64,000 nucleotides of DNA from Pampus argenteus. Lineage: Eukaryota; Chordata; Actinopteri; Scombriformes; Stromateidae. Position 1 is the first letter of the stretch. The number at the start of each line of letters is the position of its first letter. The notes below the pieces were generated by a model. The model did not search any database. It was given only the letters and a program-made list of their open reading frames with translations, and had not been told where the DNA came from. Below, one piece after another: positions 60,501 through 64,000 of this stretch. The stretch lies in NCBI GenBank assembly GCA_036937835.1, contig CM072863.1, positions 13,938,001 to 14,002,000 of the forward strand, given 5' to 3'. Both the position numbers and the translations under genes were made by a program.

Positions 60501-63500
60501 CATTAAATATGAAAATTATCAGTTTCTCTTGCTTTCTGAGTGTATCTCACCTTGTCCTGCACTTGGTTGTGAAGTGCCAGGTGCCGCTCCATCTGTGCCC
60601 TATGGGTGGCAGTGTATCCACAGAGCGGACAGACCATGTGACCTCCCTCCTTTTCCTGACAGTACTTGATATGGTCCCTCAGAGAAGCTCCACACTGGTA
60701 CATCCTGTGACAGAACGGACAGGCCTGCTGGCTCCTCCCTGCATCTGGAGTGCACACGTCCAGGGAGAGGCGACATTTTAAGGTGGAAATCATTAAATAT
60801 ATCCATCCATCCATCCATCCATCCATCCATCCATCCATCCATCCATCCATCCATCCATCCATTTTCTAAACTGTTTATCCTGTTAACTGATTATCAGTTA
60901 ATCATTTGGAGAGATGCAGGGCACACCCTGGATAGTTTGTCTGCCTATCACACATCACACCACATATAGGGAAGAGACCACTTTTATACTCACATTCAAT
61001 TTAACTATAGCTGCTGTACACTATATTTCTAAGAAAAACAAGCAAAACTATCCTTTCTGAACATTTTACAACCATAAATAGAAAAATCATTTGAAAAAGA
61101 TTCATCACACATGTTTTTCATATTAAGCTTGGAAGATGGACACAAGATAAACAACATAATACTGGCATGCAGTATAAAAGATATGTACTATTATATCTTC
61201 AGATTCTTGAGACCCAAGTTAAATTTTAGCATAACTCAAATGTGTTAATTTCTTATTTATAGCTATAGGCAAGAGAGTCTTGGTTATGTTAGATACTTAG
61301 AAATACTAGAACATGAAGAAGGTATTTAGTTTATTTATTAAAAATGTCGACAGAATTATAATGTATAATGTAAAACATTGTTTGGACAGTAATGTTGATG
61401 TAAAGCAATTTTATATGGTTGTATTGTGATATTTAATCTAATTAACTATGACAATTATACATTTTATTCATTTTATACATTTGATATATTGGATATAACA
61501 AACTACTATATGCATGAATTGATGAAACTTTTCATAATGTAGATTTGTTGATTTTCTATTTTGTTATCATTACAGTTGTGCTACATTAACCTACCTGCTC
61601 CCTCAGGTGAGCTGTGCTGAGCTCCTGGTGACCAGATGGCAGGTGGCAGCTCATCATGCCTGCTGCCCGGGTGGTACACAGCCGCTGTGCCATTATGGGT
61701 CAGATGGTCCAAGAGACTGGCTGAGGTAGAGGCCTTCCTCAACTGGGCCAAGAATTGATAATGGGCTAGGTCGTTAAAGGCATTCTGGGAGTCCAAGTTC
61801 TTACCTGGGAAGAGAAAAATGTAAAGAGGAACTTAGAAAATTATTTTGATAATATTTTACATGAAACACTCATAAATGCAGATATAAAAATTAGAGGGAA
61901 AATATTATCTCCACGTACAAGCTTTGACTAGAAGGTAGCATAAACACCACAAAGGCAATAAACACAACACATACAACAAAAGAAAAACTGTCACACACAA
62001 AAGAGCATCAGCAATATTCATTTAATATGCAGATTAATCTGTGGGATTGCTATGTGACTTTTCATAAATCCTGTTGACAACCTTTTGAAGTGAACCTTTT
62101 ACAAGCTTTCCCGCCATTTATCAGTGTGGTTGAAACCGAAAATGTAATTATTACATTTTTGTGTACTATATGTTTAAATATAACACTGCATACATAACAT
62201 ATAGTGTTCTCTGTGTTTTGTGCCTTTTGACTGAACATGCTTTGTTCATATGCTTTTGTGTGTACATGTACAGTATGTGTGCAGGGAGAGTAGGGGAAGA
62301 TTGTAACTGAATCTAATTGGACTAAATTGTTTACTTAAAGACAGACAGATAAAACAATAAATTCAGGGAGCTAGTTGGCCAAGTATAAAACGAGATTTTA
62401 AGAATTCTTTCTCATTCGTGTCCTTGAGTACGGTGACAGGCAGAGAAAGAAAGCCACAGATGTATGTGAAGAAGAGCGGGCGCCTCCTATTGCAACTCAA
62501 GCCAGTCAGTGTTGCTTACAGCAACTTTGAGGAAGATTTTTCAAATGTTCGCAGATGTTGGCATATTTTGTGCTGTTTTTATGTGGTGAAGAGAAGAGCC
62601 TATGTGGTTGAGTGTTGTAAAAACTCTGCATTGCCTTCATCAGGCAAGGCCAAATCATACAAGGCGAGAGAGCTAAGTGATTGTTAGTAGGCAAGCCGCG
62701 TGAGCCTTTGATCTCTCCTAAATAAAAGGGAAAGCCTCACGTCGCGCAATGCTGATTTCAGTACCGTAACGTCACCTCTTTGATGCATGGAAATATTGTG
62801 ACATTGTGTGGGATGAGTTCTTTTGTCATGCTTTCATAAGGCTGCCTTTTCAAAGAGAAGAGTGAAAAAAAAGGAACAGCTTGTAGGGAAGGCATGGTTT
62901 CACAAGGAGCTGATATGAAGGTGTATCTAGAGGGCTTTGAAAAGCATCATGTAACTGGAGGTGTCTTGCATCAGAAAAACAGTGTAAACGTGTTTACACA
63001 TACTGTAGTGTGTTACACAGCAGTCTTATTTACCTGCCATACTGTGATACATATTACATTTTACATACATATTGCTGTTTACTCTCTTGTCCAGGTTATC
63101 TACAGAAACAGATATAGTAATATTCAATAGTTTGGAAAAATAGGGCTAAACTTAAAATAGCAAGTGGTTATGTAGCAACAGTATTTCTAATAAGACAGAG
63201 ATACAGTTTGTTTTGCATGCATGTAACTTACAGTACATCCTCAATGCTTCCTGGTCTCCCTCTCTGTCAGTGGCAGAGATGGTGGTCCCGTCCTCCGTTT
63301 CTGGCTCCACCTGCACCCAGTAGTTCCTGCTACCAGGACTGAGGCTGTGTGGCTGTGTGGAGCGAGCAGGGCTGCCAGGGTCCTCCGTCCCCTCGCTGGG
63401 CGTCAGGCTTGTCTTGTCCAGGCTCTCCTGGCAGTCCTGGGGCTCCAGGCTCCACAGGCCCACCTCATCCTCCCCCTCAGATCCCAATGAACTCACTTGG

Positions 63501-63510
63501 TCAGCATCCA
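57284..63510 (-). CDS. ZEB-family zinc-finger repressor lacking the homeodomain (5' partial)
   Basis: Exons on the - strand: 63510-63232, 61804-61595, 60744-60551, 60381-60270, 59997-58484, 58329-58146 and 57924-57284 (stop), giving 1043 residues. Phases agree throughout, and the first exon in the window starts mid-codon, so at least one coding exon lies beyond the right edge. ZEB proteins bind paired E-boxes through two finger clusters and repress transcription via CtBP. Here the N-terminal cluster has four fingers ([57 protein letters not shown]). A mid-protein finger ends HERYLCKM (about 59290-59360). EPLDLSLPK (about 58842-58872) is a CtBP site. The C-terminal cluster has [35 protein letters not shown] and [17 protein letters not shown], followed by an acidic tail with 11 consecutive Glu. 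Between the mid finger and the CtBP site, where ZEB1/ZEB2 carry a homeodomain, there is only Ser/Pro-rich sequence. Family is certain; whether it is a divergent zeb1/zeb2 or a third paralogue is inference. Confidence 0.9.
60799..60862. repeat. (ATCC)n microsatellite next to a splice acceptor
   Basis: About 15 perfect ATCC units. In the - strand transcript it is a (GGAU)n run that ends about 55 nt before the acceptor of the exon 60744-60551. Confidence 0.95.
61805..63231. other. Intron of the ZEB-like gene, no recognised content
   Basis: A 1.4 kb intron with no exon or mobile element seen. A TA-rich first part gives way to more mixed sequence around 62400-62800. Confidence 0.5.
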
Positions 63511-64000
63511 CTGTGAGAAGGGAAGAAAAAAAGAAAAGGTAGATGAGAGATAAAAGACTCTGACTCCACCTGCTGAATTCCAGTCTGCTTATTAGGGATG
63601 AATGATTTTGAAACATTATATCATATCCTGAAATGAGAAAATACTATGAACTTGTGTCTTAAAGCTACATCTAACCAATTCATTCAATGCCAATTCATAA
63701 TTTGTGGTGTCCTGATATGAATTGATTTTTTTAAGTGTGACTCAAAATCTTTCTACTTTTGTCATTTCTTATGGCATTAAGTGCTACATAAGTGCAAAAA
63801 ACAAACCTGTCAGTTTTTTGAGTTGCAGGAGTGGAAAAACACAACCAGATTTTTTTTTTATGTTAATTTGATGTTTGAAGCCAGAAAAAGAACTGCATTA
63901 CGATTTGTTTTCAGATTGCTCAGCATTTATATTTTTATGGTTGCTGTGTTCCTCTGTAAGGAAAAGTAATTAAACCTTCATGTGAAGGTGTTGAGTGTTT
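63511..64000. other. Intron of the ZEB-like gene running off the window
   Basis: Upstream of the first visible coding exon on the - strand. AT-rich, with no exon seen. It should lead to the missing N-terminal exon. Confidence 0.5.

Noticed and set aside
60600..60862. Apparent MDGW-repeat N-terminus joined to zinc fingers
   Set aside because: The repeat is the ATCC microsatellite upstream of the splice acceptor at 60745; the phase-matched upstream exon is 61804-61595.
1..64000. tRNA, rRNA, CRISPR arrays, operons or prokaryotic signals
   Set aside because: I looked and saw none; the content is vertebrate nuclear DNA.

Overview
The window looks like nuclear DNA of a ray-finned fish, most likely a percomorph-type teleost. 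It is AT-rich, has vertebrate intron-exon genes with GT-AG introns, many CA/TG, TA and tetranucleotide microsatellites, a Tc1-type transposon relic of the kind common in fish, and several repeats I recognise from teleost genomes. No prokaryotic, viral or RNA genes were seen. || Layout, left to right. (1) ddit3/CHOP on the + strand: two coding exons (1232-1387 and 1589-2365), 310 residues. (2) mars1, cytosolic methionyl-tRNA synthetase, on the - strand: 22 coding exons between 19252 (ATG) and 3966 (stop), 927 residues, complete from GST-like N-terminus to WHEP C-terminus. ddit3 and mars1 are tail-to-tail, with polyadenylation signals about 160 bp apart. (3) arhgap9 on the + strand: a TATA-type promoter near 19860, a noncoding exon ending at 19943, a 9.2 kb first intron, then 20 coding exons from 29293 to 51935. 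It encodes 894 residues with SH3, WW, PH and RhoGAP domains. mars1 and arhgap9 are head-to-head, their starts about 0.6 kb apart. (4) A ZEB-family zinc-finger gene on the - strand, from the right edge to a stop at 57284: seven coding exons and 1043 residues in the window, with its first exon outside. It has the ZEB N-terminal and C-terminal zinc-finger clusters, the mid-protein finger and a PLDLS CtBP site, but no homeodomain. || All coding exons were placed by hand from conserved protein sequence and splice sites. The exon lengths close in frame for all four genes, which is a strong internal check. || Context. ddit3-mars1-arhgap9 has the same order and relative orientation as human 12q13. What humans lack there is the neighbouring ZEB gene. 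In humans ARHGAP12 lies near ZEB1 and ARHGAP15 near ZEB2, both convergent. Here arhgap9 is convergent with a third ZEB-like gene. The simplest reading is a third ZEB duplicate from early vertebrate genome duplication, kept in fish and lost from the human locus, that has dropped the homeodomain. This is the most interesting thing in the window. Others are a stop-free, in-frame intron in arhgap9, a Tc1 relic ending about 34 bp before an arhgap9 splice acceptor, a three-copy foldback repeat family, runs of frame-neutral exons in both mars1 and arhgap9, and an ATF4/C-EBP-type element upstream of mars1. || ddit3 and mars1 both belong to the amino-acid/ER stress response programme in vertebrates. 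arhgap9 is a Rho-family GTPase regulator of blood cells, and ZEB proteins are E-box repressors. No shared operon-like function is implied.
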